From Sipunculus nudus (Eukaryota; Annelida; Sipuncula; Golfingiida; Sipunculidae), in contig CM049307.1 in assembly GCA_026874595.1 (NCBI GenBank), positions 54,106,370-54,170,369 of the forward strand: 64,000 nt of DNA, written 5' to 3'. The notes beneath the pieces were generated by a model. It did not search any database. It saw only the letters and a list, made by a program, of their open reading frames with translations, and was not told where the DNA came from. Below, one piece after another: positions 1 to 13,940 of this stretch. The stretch's first letter is position 1. Every line of letters starts with the position of its first letter. The position numbers and the translations under genes are program-made.

Positions 1-20
1 AGAGGTTGATGATGTATTAC
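1..20 (-). other. Intron edge after candidate exon 24
   Basis: Starts with the donor-like GTAATAC on the minus strand. Too short to say more. Confidence 0.25.
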
Positions 21-98
21 CTCATATTGACTGACATCATCAGCTGGAATTGCTATATCTTTGTTCTCAGGTGTTGTGTATATCACAGTCATTGTGAA
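21..98 (-). CDS. Candidate exon 24 of the same gene
   Basis: Open 78 nt between AAGACAG and GAG/GTAATA, phase 0-0, which matches the phase-0 end of exon 23. It encodes FTMTVIYTTPENKDIAIPAD followed by DVSQYE. Composition looks coding, but the upstream pyrimidine tract is poor and an 8.2 kb intron would be needed. It would join in phase to an exon like exon 1, which also starts in phase 0. Confidence 0.3.
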
Positions 99-2300
99 CT
101 GTCTTGGCATATTTTGGATTATTTGTCTCATATGAATTATGTGCCAAGTAAGTCAGTGATATTCACTTGGTAGTCAGCAGAATGGCTCCTGCAACCTTTG
201 GCCTAGAACTTTTAATATTCTCCTTTGTGAAAAATATCCTGGAAAACATGCTGACTAGGGTACTGGTACAGAATATGTGTTCTGTTTAGGAGAGTCATCC
301 AAAGTATGGAAATTTGGCACTAGTCAGGGGATTGACTGTTTACATTACCAACGGTAACTTGATTGGTTGCGGACTACTGCTCTGCTCATGTTTATTCATT
401 GAATGAATACTGGATTAAGGTAACATTGTGTTCATGGATTGGTCAATATAGCCAACATACCACATATGTTTCCCACAATTCCCTGCCCTGGATCACAGTT
501 GAGCTGGGTGTTGATTGTAATTGAAGAAGGATCCAAGACAGCTAAATGCATATTCTAGAAAAGAATATTGGATACTACAGCAAGTACTTTAAAATTCAAC
601 AAAGCATCATGAAATACCTTGACATTTATTTTGCTAGCATGTTAATTTCATAGTTCCAAGTCAGGTCTTTCATCTGGCTTTTTAACTAAAATCGATTTTG
701 TAAACAGTGGAAAATTCAAGCATTAATTCTGATATTTTCTTATCATGTGGTTCATTTGAACAAACCAAGAAATAAACTTCAAGCACTGACAAAAAATAAC
801 AAGGGACCTGAGGGTCATGATGCTCAGCTGAAACTGATTATGAGAATATTTTTTATAAAAACCTAACATATAGAAATGAGGCAACAATCCGGAATCTGTT
901 TCATTTTTTAAACGCTCTTTTCAAAAAGCCTTAATTATTTTTCTTTACTATATAATTTCAAATGAACAAAACTTGGCGTTTGGCTGTCAGGTTGCCAGTT
1001 TCGTGTTTGTTGCCATCCTGCCTTGTTATGTCATTACTGTACTGAATGAAACGAACTTGGCACTTTTATTAGTGAAATCAAGACAACGGCATTACTTATA
1101 TGTGGCAACATTTAGCCTCCCATAATTATATACCGTACATTCTCAACCAATTTGGAATCTGTTTTATTTTTATATGAATGTAGCACTAGGGTGGCTATTA
1201 AAAATATATAAATTCTACAAAAGAAAGATTTTATTAAGTCTGAATTGTATTCAAAACATTTAAAAAATTACAACGAAAATGTAGTTTCCTTGGACTAAGC
1301 CCTAATCAGGATGGGGAAAACCCCTTGTGGCAAATAATCACCTCGCACAATGAAATAATCCTACCATCATTTGACAAGTATGTTTGCTCTCACAGATTGC
1401 CCTGTACTATGATTTATAAAAACATAATTCTCAGTATTCTAAAAATATGGCGGAAAACATTCGGTTGTAAGTCAGCATTCCAATCCTTGCGATGTCATCT
1501 TTCTCAAAGCGCCATTTTTATTCTGATTGCAAGACATATAACTGTGCCACAAATGAGTTTAATTTATGCACATTTTAATGGGAATCGTCAGGCCACTTGA
1601 CCCCAAGTGTGTTCTCTTAGGACTTGTCTATAATATACCACTGAGTATATAATAACAAGATAATCCTTTTTTTTACAGTGAATCTTGTATTTAAAGAGTA
1701 CCTAAAGGATACAAAGAACAACAGAAACAGGTTTATTCAAACATACGTGACACATAATGGTGGTTTGGTCCTGTATAAAGAAGATATTTTTAATTTCTGG
1801 TATTTTTGCCCATCTGTGAAGGACAATGACAATCCATGCGTCAGCAAAACTATATTTACTCATTTTTCTTGTTTTATTTCAGATTTCAAAAATCATAATT
1901 ATTTCTTTCTTTCTTTCTGAATTAATTGAGAATGTACGGTTTTTGTATTGTTATCTGAACTAAGTGAATGTTAGGTCCATGTAAATTATAACAAGGCCTA
2001 CAGGCCTAATGGGAACCAGTACAATGGTTTAAACACCAGGTATAATGCTTCAATGCTGAACCATTACTTTTAAAGTAGGCCTACATGTGTAACATTTATA
2101 TGAACAATGCAAGTACTAAACATTTTGTGCAAGAACCAATAACAAAAACATCACTGCTGAAATGCTGCCATTGGTGCATACTACATAAAAGTGATTGTAG
2201 GTGGTGCCATTAGTCTTGTTTATGATGTAGCTATCCAAGATGTATACATATGCCCAATTTCGGGCTGATATATCAAACCCCTTTTGAGAAATACTCTGAG
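99..2300. other. Intron, no recognised feature
   Basis: AT-rich sequence. The only repeat I recognise is at 794-833, a degenerate copy of the family-A terminus (ACAAGGGACC...GGGTCATGATGCTCAGCTG). The small ORFs here have no recognisable content. Confidence 0.5.
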
Positions 2301-2309
2301 GCATACGTT

Positions 2310-3700
2310 GTTCATAATTATTTTAGGTGGCACCACCAGTCTTGTGAGCAAGAACACCATAGTAGATGCTAGCAGGTCAAAATATCAGGCCAATATATCA
2401 AACTTCTTTTGGTTTAGGCACACTGGGCTGACCAGGATTATGTCAGGAAGGCAGGGGGGGGGGGGTTGTCTTATTCAAGGGTCCAGCCAAATTCACGCAA
2501 AATCTAGCGAGCCAACAGGCAAAAAGCCGACCAGGTCTCCACAAAAAAAGTCACAGGCGGTGACAACGACCATCTATTGACCAATTATGGTGGGTATATA
2601 GAAACAAAAATAAAGATATATACATACATGGTGTTTGTGTTTTATTGCATTTCCCATCAAATAAAAATGGTAAGTACAGCTGTGAACTTAAGAATACGAG
2701 ACCAAACTAATTTGAATTTTCATCTATGACTGCCATAATGTAAACATCTATCTACAGCATGACCCTTGACCCCCATTCACTAGCATTCAACGAAACTCTG
2801 ACTTTGTAAGGTATCGACCTGTCCTGCACCTGCCGATTCTGAGTGTCAGATGATCTTCATTTCTGCTTAATACAAAAATACAAGAATAGCTTGAAAAAGT
2901 TTTTACCTGATATTAACCCTACAAAAATTACCCTCGATATAATGCAGGGTCAACTTATATGCGCCTTTTTACAGTAACTGGCACCACAAAAACTGCAATT
3001 TCATCCAGATATGAGTCAAGTGACCAACACTTGCACAAAACTTGATGATGCTAGCTGTTGTCAATTCTTAGATTATGTCAGTATGCTTAATTGGCGAAAT
3101 GACTAAGTTTAAATTCCTGTAACTCCGCCAAAATTCATCAGACCCAAAACATTTGAACAAACTTAAGAAAACTTAATTATCTCTGAGATCATTTCTGTGA
3201 AATATTGAACCACTTGGCTGAATGACTTCGGAAAAGATTATTTTCAAAGGTTTTGTTTATTTTTTTCTCTGTGAAAAGTAAGTTAATGCAGGTGGCCCCA
3301 CAAACACTGAATCCCTCAACATTTGCTAAGTGACAGATTTTTGCATAAATTTTGGGGATACTAGCTCCTGCTATTCCTGATAAATAATTATTATGAGTTA
3401 ATGTACTAATGACCAACGACCCTCGTACAGAAAGGTGCAGGTGGCCCCACCAATAACTCAAATTCATGCATATATGAGTCATGTGACCAATATTTGCATA
3501 AAATGAGCTCCAGCCGTTTCTGATATTGTAATTTTAGTATCCTTTTTTGGCCACATTACAATTTTCAGCTTCCTGTAACTCAGCCAAAATTCATCAAACT
3601 GGAACCATATGAACAAACTTGAGAGAGATTGTTTCAGAGATTAATCCTGTGAAATATTGAACAATTTAGCTGGACAGTTTTGGAGAAGAAGATTTTTTAA
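2310..3700. repeat. Degenerate tandem repeats with GGTGG(C/N)NCCACC motifs
   Basis: Contains GGTGGCACCACCAG near 2328 and GCAGGTGGCCCCACNA near 3287 and 3437. A longer unit (CTGTAACTC-GCCAAAATTCATC ... GTGAAATATTGAAC) occurs near 3116-3240 and again near 3563-3680, a spacing of about 448 bp. It resembles the interiors of the hairpin-ended elements elsewhere in the window. Confidence 0.6.
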
Positions 3701-3859
3701 GTTTTTTCCCCGCTTTTTTCCTATAAAATCTAAGAAAATGCAAATAGCAAAAAAAATAAACAAAATTCCTATTGAAATATTAAGATGACTAATTTTTTGC
3801 TTAAATTTGGTGATGATAGCTCCTGCCGATTTTTAGACATTATGGATTAAAGTACAGAC

Positions 3860-5563
3860 CGCGGACAATGGCCAACAGATGATGCCACACCATTGCATAA
3901 GCTCACAGGTTTGCTAAAAAAGGAAGAAAGTGGAGATGAGTTGATCAAATGGAATAAGAGGGTATTAAAAATAATCAAAATTTATAATTTTTTTCATATA
4001 AGAACAAATTGGATATCCATTTATCATTCCAAACTGGAGCTATCATTTGGAAACAAATATGTGGACAGATGGCCTCTATGACCTTGACATTGTGACCCCA
4101 AAATCCATAACTTTCCTTTGCTATTGGCAGGTGAGCAAAATGTGGAAGATGGAAGGTTTGGGATGAAAAGTTTTGCTTAAAATACATCCACAATCTTTTA
4201 AAAGAAGTGGATCTTGTCACCTTGACATATGAACCTCATGATCCCAATATCAAAAGGATCCTTCCTTTTAGTGTTGGGGCATATTTTAGTCAAGTTTGAA
4301 ACCAATATTTCAATCAAACCTGTAGTTACCATCTGGAAACAAATATGTTGACGGATGACCCCTGTGACCTTGACCATTGACCTCAAAATCTATCAGTTTG
4401 ATCTTCTTTTTTCAGGTCACCTATATTTGCTAGATGGAAGGTTTGGGATGAAAAGTTTGGCTTAAAATGCATCCACAATCTTTCTAAACAAGGGTACTCC
4501 AAAGGGGAGCCCCCCTAGCACTGGGCATAAGTATATTGGGTGTATTACCAGTGTTACAAGGGCAAAGTTGATCAGTGTAACAGATCTAGTATGTTCCATG
4601 CCTGATGTGGGAATATTCAGAAAAAAAAGTTGTAAGTACATGTTTGAAATTTGAGATGGGTCAATATCAAACAGCCAGATTACCTCTGCAACCTTGAAAA
4701 CGGAATGAAGGTGATCCATTTTTTAACCTGACCTGGCCCTTAATTGATGAGGTACGGCAATGCTGAAAGTTTGATGACTGTGCCTCACATTCTTTTTTGA
4801 GTTATTGCACTAACATCTAGCATTATCGCATCTGTGATCTTGAAAAATGAGCCAAGGTCATCCATGTTCAAATTTGGCCAAGTCCTTGGTAAGGTTCATC
4901 AATGCTACAAGATTATTGACTGTACCTCAAATTGTTTTTCCGAGTTATTGCATTAACATCATTTTAGCATTATCGCAGCTGTGACCTTGAAAATGTGTCA
5001 AGGTCAGTCATATTCAAACTTGGCCTAGCCCTTAATGAGGTTCATCAATGCTGCACTTTTGATGACTGTACCACATATTCTTTTCCAGTTATTGTGTTAA
5101 CATCATTTTTGCATTATTACAGCTGTGACCTTGAAAAATGTGTCAAGGTCATCCATGTTCAATCTTGACCTAGCTCTTGATAAAATGCATCAATGCTGCA
5201 AGTTTGGTGACTGTAACTAAAATTTTTCTTGAGTTATCACGGACAGACAGCATAACAGCTAGACGAATGGACACTCACCATTTCTATGTCCCCCGCCAAT
5301 GGCACCTTCGGAGACGGCAATGAACAAAAAATGGGAAGGGCAGCTCTCTGGCCTTGACCTTTGCTCCCGTAACCTTGAACTTAATAAGGTTCTTCATCCA
5401 TGGGTGGGTGAGCCATATGAGCAAGATACAAGTGTTGGTCAAATGGTTTGGCTTGAAATTGACCCACAAGCCAATTCCAGATGAACAGACTGACAGACAG
5501 ATTTATGCAAGAAGGGAGGGATTGATTGTTATAGGGCATCCACTTATAAAAGTGGGGCCCTAG
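3860..5563 (-). mobile_element. Degraded hairpin-ended element rich in TGACCTTGA repeats
   Basis: Repeated GTGACCTTGA/GACCTTGACC motifs (about 4070-5170), including tandem units near 4855-5170 with 'aggtcatccatgttcaa'. The right end is a hairpin: AGGGC..CCACTT at about 5535 pairing with AAGTGG..GCCCT at about 5560. The interior resembles the family-C element at 42.4-44.3 kb. The left boundary is not clear. Confidence 0.5.
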
Positions 5564-5663
5564 TAACAACAAGTTTTCAGGACACTAAATGAAATCACAG
5601 TTGCAAATATGATAGTATCCATACAATTTGGCAGTCTCAAAATAAAGGAGAAAAAAAACATAA

Positions 5664-7557
5664 CAAGTGACCCATGGGTCATGACGCTCAGCTGACTGGG
5701 AAGAGATTTGCAAAAAGAAATTTTATCATCTGAATGGTAGTATATAACCATTCAACTGAAGCATCAAAGAGATTAACCAACAGGCTGAGATTGTGTCTGT
5801 ATTAATATATCTCAAAAATAGAGAAAAAATGCGTAAACTTTCAAAAAATACAGGTGGCTCCACCAGTCTGCAGAAACTAATAAAAACACTATCTGGTCAA
5901 TATCCATGCAAAGAAGCATGGTGGTCTCTAGATTAGTTGTTCAGATACTTCAGCTTTTGTATCAAATTTTCCATTATTCTGAGGGATACTCTGGAGTCCT
6001 ATAGCTTGAAGGATATGGGTAACAGAGACCTAATTTCAGGTTTCCATAGAAACTTTTCATGGGCCTCCTTGCATGACAAGAATGACTATTCTAGGTCCAG
6101 TTGTTACAATTTGTACCCTGTTGACAGATAACCACATCTTTAAAGGTCTCAAAAAAAGTGAAAAAAATTCTTAAAAAATAAAAAAAATAGAGGTGGTGCA
6201 CCCAGGCTGCAGAAATTCATGAAACACTCCATGATCAATATCCATGCAAACAATTATGGTGATCTCTGCATTAGTTGTTCAGATACTTCAGCTTTTGTAT
6301 CAAATTTTCCATTATTCTGAGCTGTACTTTGGAGTGCCACAGCTCAAAGGATATGGGTAACAGAGACCTTATTTCAGGTTTCCATGGAGACTTTTCATGG
6401 GTCACCCTGTGTGTCAAGAAAGAAGAATTTAGGTCCAGTGGTTACAATTTGAACCCTGTTGACAGATAACTACATCCTTTAAGGTCTCAAAAACAGAGAA
6501 AAAAATTGTAAAAATTTGAAAAATACAGGTGGTGCCACCAGTCTGCAGACACTGATGAAACATCTCATGATCAATACGTATGCCAAAAATCATGACCATC
6601 GGTGATGTAGTTAATCAGATGTTGAAAGTTTTTTTATGAAATTTTTGACTATTCTAGGGGTAATTTGGGGCCCCATAGCTCGAAGCATATGGGTAACAGA
6701 GACCTAATTTCTGGTTTCCATGGAGACTTTTCATAGGTCTCTCAGAATGTCAAGAATGAAGATTCTAGGTCCAGTCTTTACGATTTGTGCCCTGTTAACA
6801 GATGTTCACATTTTTTAAGGTCTCAAAAAAAGATAAAACTATTTGTAAAAAATCGAAAAATACAGGTGGCCCCACCTGTCTGCAGAAACTGATAAAACAT
6901 CTCATGATCAACATGTACGCCAAAAATCATGACCATCAGTGATGTAGTTAATGAGATATTGAAGTTTTTGTATGAAATTTTTGACTATTCTGGGGGGTAC
7001 TTTGGGGCCCCATAGCTCGAAGCATATGGGTAACAGAGACCTAATTTCTGGTTTCCACGGAGACTTTTCATAGGTCTCTCAGAATGTCAAGAATGAAGAT
7101 TCTAGGTCCAGTCTTTACGATTTGTGCCCTGTTAACAGATGTCCACATTTTTAAAGGTCTCAAAAATAGAGAAAAAAATTTGTAAAAAAATAAAAAATTA
7201 CAGGTGGCGCCACCAGTCTGCAGGAACTGATGGATCATTTCATGATCAATATGTATGCCAAAAATCATGACCATCAGTAATGTAGTTAATGAGATATTGA
7301 AGTTTTTGTATGAAATTTTTTACTATTTTGGGGGGTACTTTAGGGACCCATAGTTGAAGAATATTGGTAACAGAGACCTAATTCCAGGTTTCCAAGGAGA
7401 TTTTTCATGGACCTCTCTGGATGTAAAGTAAGAAGATTCCAGGTCCAGTGGTTACGATTTGTGCCTTGTTAACGGACAGACGGCCTGATGGCCGGATGGA
7501 CGGCGGACAAAGAGTGATCGCTATAGCTCAGATGACTTACAGTCAGCTGAGCTAAAA
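5664..7557 (-). mobile_element. Family A hairpin-ended element, copy 1, with ~337-bp tandem units
   Basis: Left end: ACAAGT then the palindrome GACCCATGGGTC (5669-5680) then GCTCAGCTGACTG. Right end: hairpin arms AGCTCAG..TGACT / AGTCA..CTGAGCT at 7525-7553, followed by AAAA. The interior is about five tandem units of ~337 bp, each with ACAGGTGG-CACCAGTCTGCAG and 'gggtaacagagacctaattt'. The left GCTCAGCTGACTG is the inverse of the right arm, the asymmetric inverted repeat expected of Helentron-type elements read on the minus strand. Confidence 0.75.
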
Positions 7558-7573
7558 AATAAAAAAAAAAAAC

Positions 7574-8060
7574 GGGTGGCATCACCAGTCTTCAGGAACT
7601 GAAGAAACCAGTCATTATCAATAAACACTCCAGGGTTTGAGACACTAGATGAAACCACAGTTGAGAAACTGACATAATTGCTGTCATTTAACTGTGTCAA
7701 AAACAAAAAAAATAGTAAAAATTTAAAAAATGCAAGTGGTGAAACCAGTTTTCAGGAACTGACAAACCTCATGAAGGACAATATTCAAGGCAAAATACAG
7801 GGCAATCTATGCATTTAATATTAAGATACTTAAGGTTTTGTATCAAATTTTTAATAATTCTTGGGAGTACCTTCAAGCCCCATAGCTCAGAGGATATATG
7901 TCACACTGACCTTATTTCAATTTTTCCAAAGAGATTTTTTTTTACCTCCCTGGAATTTGTTTTACAGGTTTCTAGGTCCAATGGTGACAAAATGTGCCAG
8001 TCTAACAGACAGATGGACAGATAGACATGTGAAGGTCACCATTTTTTTAAGTCCTCAAGG
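7574..8060. repeat. Partial family A units
   Basis: Two diverged units continue after the copy-1 terminus (GGGTGGCATCACCAGTCTTCAG at 7576; a second at about 7737), ending with an 'acagacagatggacagatagac' run near 8000. Probably the remnant of an adjacent element. Confidence 0.55.
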
Positions 8061-8349
8061 AACTTGATTAAAAAAGGCCTAAAGGTCTAATGCGAACCTG
8101 TGCAATGGGATATACACCAAGTATAATGCTCTTATGCTGGAGATTTAAAAGGTTTAAATAAATTTGTCCTCCCTAACATATTTTTGAGAAAAAATAGTCC
8201 CCCCCCCACTTATATCTAATAAATAGTGCCTGAGGAACCCTTTTATGGATAACCAAACATCCATACTGATGTATGGTAATCATATGTACAATGTCAATAT
8301 TACATATTCAATGATACCCCATTCAGAGTTTTCTGATCTATTTCTATAC

Positions 8350-8443
8350 CTGAGATTTTAAATCAAGGATGTCCTGGTCAAACACAAACATTCTCATGAC
8401 CTCTTCTGGTGTCAGACTGTCACTGCCTTTGGTCAGCGTTTCC
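8350..8443 (-). CDS. Exon 23: continuation of the linker
   Basis: Acceptor TCATTTTTCAG before 8443, donor CTCAG/GTATAG after 8350; 94 nt, phase 2-0. It encodes (K)ETLTKGSDSLTPEEVMRM and then FVFDQDILDLKSQ, acidic and Cys-free. It has a good acceptor, joins exon 22 exactly in phase, and lies in a short unique island between repeats, which supports a real exon. Isolated from exon 22 by a 5.9 kb intron full of transposons. Confidence 0.75.
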
Positions 8444-8519
8444 CTGAAAAATGAAAAAAACAATAGTACCGAAAACATGCATTATAATACACCCATCTTA
8501 TGCCTTGTAACTTCTGACC

Positions 8520-9050
8520 TAATTAAATATGTGTGAATTAAATGGAGAAACTGTATTGGTTCATATTTTTAATGGGTTTTATAAATATCCATCAGCTTTC
8601 TGGTAGGTTACCACAGTGCCACCAAAGTCTGGTGACCTCTGACCTCATTAAATATGCATGGGTTTTGCTGGAAATCTAACTTAGGTGAGATATTTTATTG
8701 GTTAACATTTCTGTTTAGTTCATTTGAATCCATCATATTCCTGATAAGTTATTGTGGCTACACCACAAAGTAACATTGTGATGTCTGACCTCATAAATAT
8801 GCATGCATTTTGCCTATAATCGAACTCAGGTGGGATAATCTACTGGTTAGAAGTTATCGTGATTTTCTTGAAAATTGGTCAAATTCCTGGTAAGTTATCG
8901 CAGCGACACAAAATTTAACAACAGGCGACAGCCAGACAGACAGATGGACCATGGGTATGCCATAATACGTCCTGACATAGACAGGCCTACGGAATCAGAC
9001 ACATAAATAATAAGTGACTCATTGGTCATGATGCTCAGCCAACTGACTTG
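8520..9050. repeat. Family G repeat with an adjoining family-A-type terminus
   Basis: Repeated 'tgacctctgacctcattaaa' segments near 8510, 8635 and 8785, a GGACCATGGGTATGCCATAA stretch, then a degenerate family-A left end (AAGTGACTCATTGGTCATGA) at about 9016. A second copy of the family G interior is at 26.9-27.3 kb. Confidence 0.55.
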
Positions 9051-9339
9051 TTTATGTCTGTGATAATACATCTGCATTTATGTGGCTGGTGTACTGGCTG
9101 TCCTGAAGCCACGATATATGAGAATGTAATTTATGCAAATGAGGTCATAGTGACTTGTTTCACATTTGGAGACAGACAATTGGGTGGAGGTCACTTGGTG
9201 TACAATTTGCCAAGATTTAGCACCAATGAAAGGTGAACAGGGGGGATATATAGTATGATATCATTGACAATGCTAGTCTCGTCAGACTTTACCCTTTGCC
9301 TCCTTGGTCATTCAGGCCTGTTCATTTTTGTAGTTTTTC

Positions 9340-9590
9340 TCAGCTCCTTGGGGAGCATACAACCCAAGCAGCCATTACAGGTGTTAAAAGGTTTTTTGCT
9401 CTATATTTTCCTGCGTCCCATGATGGTTCCCATTCATTCTTTGGTGGAGAGGCCACCCTTGTGGGTAGGGTTTTGGCCGGGAGGCTAAAAATGTGGTCAG
9501 TACGGGGTTCGAACCCAAAACCTTGCGTCACAGGTCCAGCAGACTATTCACTGTGCCACCACGCACCACAAATCAGACAGCAAAGTCTGT
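9340..9590 (-). mobile_element. tRNA-derived SINE
   Basis: On the minus strand: GGTGGCACAGTGAATAG is an A-box-like segment near 9565, and GGGTTCGAACCC at 9505-9516 is a B box. Their spacing is that of a tRNA-derived pol III promoter. A body of about 150 bp without tRNA folding follows. The open frames across it (77-106 codons) are fortuitous. Confidence 0.75.
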
Positions 9591-9599
9591 CTATTTGGC

Positions 9600-11455
9600 A
9601 CTGTCTCATGAATTAGGATCAAGGTAAACATATGAGAAGTATTATAACCTGCATGCTTCTCGTATATGTTGTTCTGTTGATGAATAAATGAGATTCCAGT
9701 TAAGTTGAAAATATAGATCATTATTGAAGAAGTATCCTGATAAGGGTACAGAAAATAACAACCACAAAACAGGAACTAGATCAATAGACACTGCTTACTC
9801 CAACTGTGCCCACATAGCCATTCAAGCTGAAGTGTTGATCTTAAAGTCTAAAATCTAACTACTGGGTTCAGTCTGGTTCTTACTTCAAGTACTTTCTTCT
9901 GCGAAGCTAAATTAATTCTTATGACATGATGAATATACAATCAAACATTAAATATGCCATAAACAGTTATTGCTCACCTGCCAACTAGCAAACCTGGTTG
10001 TCTCTAGAAAAAGAACCTGTTTTTCATTAACAGAGCTTAATTATAATACTATTTCTCCAATTGCAATCAAGGTACCAAACTTCATGCATGAGTGACTGAC
10101 CTAAAAACATGGAAAACATTGATTTTCACTGCTGTTTGGATTAATTTGTTGGACAAATTTGGTGCTGACAGGGGTCAGCTAACATATGCACAAGATAGCC
10201 ATGACACTGATATGGTCCCATAGACTCATGGCATATATCAGCAAATGCCTCATGACTTAAATTTAGGTTTCTAAGGAGAGTTATCTAGACCTCTCTGGAT
10301 ATTAAGTTTTATGTCTTTAGGTGAAATGGTTATCATTTTTGCCCTACTACATAAATGTATGTTATTTTTACACATAATCTTGATTATTATTGACCATGGC
10401 AGCACTGGACCTCTTTCAGCATGCCTGAGAAATGAACTTGTGTGTTTGGTCTTGAACTGTCTTGAACCATGCCAAGGGCATCTCAATTGTTTCTTTCCCA
10501 TATTTTCCTGCAAATCTTGAGAAATTCAACATTTCTTCCTGGAGGGCTATTGCTGGCACCATCTTTTAAGACTGTGTATCTAGTGGGAAAAATTGTAGCA
10601 CCATCTGTTGTACAGTAATGCACTTTTTCCGAATGCCATTTTTTCAAATAAGATTTACTGAAATTTTAAATGGAGAATGGAAAATTTATTCCTTTTTATT
10701 TTTTCCAAGCATGTAAATGCTTCGCATGAATTTTTGTAATTACCTGTCACAAGGACCTGCAGTCAGGTACTTAATGCCAGTGGTGACCCTTATCAATTAG
10801 TTCTGGGCCAATGTTGTCAATGAAGCAAAGGAGTGAAAACTTCATCTAGCCACGCAACACTATACCCTTTACCTCTGGAAAGCAGCTGCACAGTTTATCC
10901 AAGATCCTTCATATCTCATTTGTATCAATTTCATCGGCATGGGTTAGGATATCAGCGTTAGCAAGGTATCATTCTTATATTGCTTGTACTAGAGCAGGTT
11001 GATCTGGGCGGCTATAGCATGAGAGCCTTGCCCTACAAATGAGCAGTTCACTCCCATGAGCAATTGCGTCATCTATTTATGGATTGCTGTGGTTGCCTTT
11101 TTGTACACGAGGGTTTTAATTATGCAATATTCGTGAATGGGAAATAACTGAGAAAATTAAATCCTTGAGAATAATTGGCCAATTGAGTATATCCTACTTA
11201 TTTAGTGTAGCCTATTCTTGTATGGGAACAGGTTAGAACAGTGAGAAATTTTATAATAAATACCATCCATGCAGGTATAGGAAAAACGTTCCCTTAAATT
11301 TGAACTAAACTAAATGTGCTGTGTGTACAAGACCATCATTATATGAGAATATTATCACAAACTCATGACATTCTCATTTTATAATACACACTGGTATGGC
11401 TTTACCAAAGATTTGATATAGGTTCTGGTGAGAACACAAAAATGAAACCCTCCCA
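9600..11455. other. Intron, no recognised feature
   Basis: AT-rich intron with no open frame or repeat I can name. Confidence 0.45.
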
Positions 11456-11462
11456 AACATTA

Positions 11463-13940
11463 ACAAGTGACCCATGGGTCATGATGCTCAGCTGACTCAG
11501 AAGACATTCACAAAAGGAATTTTATCATCTGAATGCCAAATTTTGTAGGTGGTATCCCCAATGAAGCTTAGCTCGGAGGATATGGGTAACAGAGACCTAA
11601 CTTAAGATTTCTTAGGTTTTTCATGGTCCTCCCTGGATGTAAAAGATTCTAGGTACAATGGTTAAGTTTTGTTCCCTATTAACAGACAACTACAATCTTT
11701 GAAGGCCCTAAAATAGAGAAAAAAATGTGTAAAATTTAAAAAAAAGCATGTGGTTGCACAAGTCTATAGGAACTGATGAAACACTCCATGATGAATACAC
11801 ATCCAAAGAATCATGGTGATCAATGCGTTAGTTGTTCAGACACTGGAGCTTTTGTATCAAATTTTTAATTATTCAGGGGGGGGGGTTCTTCTGAGCCCTG
11901 TAGCTTGGAGGATATGGGAAACAGAGACCTAATTCCAAGTTTCCGAGGAGATTTTTCATGAACCTTCCAGGATTTGAAGTAAGAAGATGCTAGGTCCAGT
12001 GGTTACAATTTTTGCCCTGTGAACAGGACGAATCTTTGAAGTGCTCAAAAATAGAGAAAAAAATGTGTTAATAACGGAAAAATCCTGGTGGTTCACCAGT
12101 CTGCAGGAATAGATGAAACACTCAATGATGAATATAAATGCAAAGATGCATGCTGATCAATGCATTATTTGTTCAGATAGTTGGGCTATGGTATCAAATT
12201 TATAATTATTCTTGGGTCGGGGTAGGGGGGGGGGCTATTTCTGAGCCCCACAGCTTGGAGGATATGGGTAACAGAGACCTATTTTCAGGTTTCAAAGGCT
12301 ATATTTCAGGGACCTCCCTGGATGTGAAGTAAGATGATTCTAGGTCCAGTGGTTACGATTTGTGCCTGGCTAACGGGCAACTGCTTCTTTAAAGGTTTCA
12401 AAAATAGAGAAAAAAATTTGTAAAATTGGGAAAATCCAGGTGGCGCCACCAGTCTGCAGAAACTAATAAAACAGTTAATTGTCAATATCCATACAAAGAA
12501 TCATGGTGATCTCTGCATTAGTTGTTCAGATACTTCAGCTTTTGTATCAAATTTCCCATTATTCTGAGGAATCCTTCAGAGTCCTATTGCTTGAAGGATA
12601 TGGGTAACAGAGACCTAATTTCAGGTTTCCACAGACACTTTTCATGGGCCTCCTTGCATGACAAGAAAGAAGATTCTAGGTCCTGTTGTTACAATTTGTG
12701 CCATGTTAACAGATGACAGCATCCTTAAAGGTCTCAAAAACAGAAAAAAAATGGAAATATTGAATAAAATAAAAGTGACACCACCAGTATGCAGAAACTG
12801 ATGAAACACTCCATAATCAATATCCATGCAAAGAATCATGGTGATCTTTGCATTAGTTGTTCAGATACTTCAGCTTTTGTATCAAATTGTCCATTATTCT
12901 GAGGGATACTTAGGAGTCCTATAGCTTGAAGGATATGGGAAACAGAGACCTAATTTCAGGTTTCCACAGACACTTTTCATAGGCCTCCTTACATGACAAG
13001 AATGAAGATTCTAGGTCCAGTTAATACAATTTGTACCCTGTTGACAGATAACCACATTTTTAAAAGTCTCAAAAATCCAGAAAAAAATTCGTAAAAATTT
13101 GAAAAAAATAGAGGTGCACTGGCCAACCCAGTCTGCAGAAACTGATGGAACACCTCATGATCAATATATATGCCAAAAATCATGACCATCAGTGTTGTAG
13201 TTATTGAGATACTGTAGTTTTTGTATCAAATTTTTCATTATTCTGGGGGGTATTTTGGAGCCATACAGCTTAATGGATATGGGTAACAGAGACCTAATTC
13301 AGGTTTCCATAGAGACTTTTCATGGGTCTCCCAGTGTGTCAAGAATGAAGATTCTATGTCCAGTTGTTATGATTTGTGCCCTGTTAACAGATGTTCATGT
13401 TTAAAGGTCTCAAAATTAAAGAAAATTTTGTTAAAAAAACTGAACAAATACAGGTGGTGCCACCAGTCTGCAGAAAATGATGAAACACTCCGTGATCAAT
13501 ATCCATTCAAACAATTATGGTGATCTCTGCATTAGTTGTTCAGATACTTCAGCTTTTGTACCAAATTTTCCATTATTCTGAGCTGTACTTTGAAGTGCCA
13601 TAGCTTAAAGAATCTGGGTAACAGAGACCTAATTTCAGGTTTCCATGGAGACTTTTCATGGGTCTCCCTGTGTGTCAAGAATTAAGATTCTAGGTCCAGT
13701 CGTCACGATTTGTAACCTGTTGAATGATAACTACATCCTTGTAGGTCTCAAAAATAGAGAAAAAAAAATAGTAAGAAAAAATTTTGACTGGTGCCACCAG
13801 TCTGCAGGCACTGATGGAACACCTATTGATCAATATGTATGTCAAAAATCATGTCCATCAGTGTTGAGATGTTGCAGTTTGTTTTTATCAAATTTTTAAT
13901 TATTCTGGGGGGGGGGTTTAAACTTACAGTCAGCTGAGCT
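11463..13940 (-). mobile_element. Family A hairpin-ended element, copy 2
   Basis: Left end ACAAGTGACCCATGGGTC (palindrome 11469-11480) plus GCTCAGCTGACT. The interior has about seven ~335-bp tandem units, with GGTGGCGCCACC at 12439-12450 and 'agtctgcag' in each. The right end is truncated at 'cttacagtcagctgagct' (13923-13940), keeping only half the terminal hairpin. Confidence 0.7.

Noticed and set aside
9480-9580. A functional tRNA gene
   Set aside because: A and B boxes are present, but the sequence does not fold into a full cloverleaf as read and continues into a SINE body.
9296-9616. 106-codon plus-strand open frame
   Set aside because: It lies across the tRNA-derived SINE on the opposite strand; no domain, no splice partners.
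5937-13404. Recurring open frames such as MFRYFSFCIKF in 5.9-13.4 kb and 32.4-34.4 kb
   Set aside because: They repeat with each ~337-bp family A unit and carry frame-breaking differences between copies, so they are transposon sequence read by chance.
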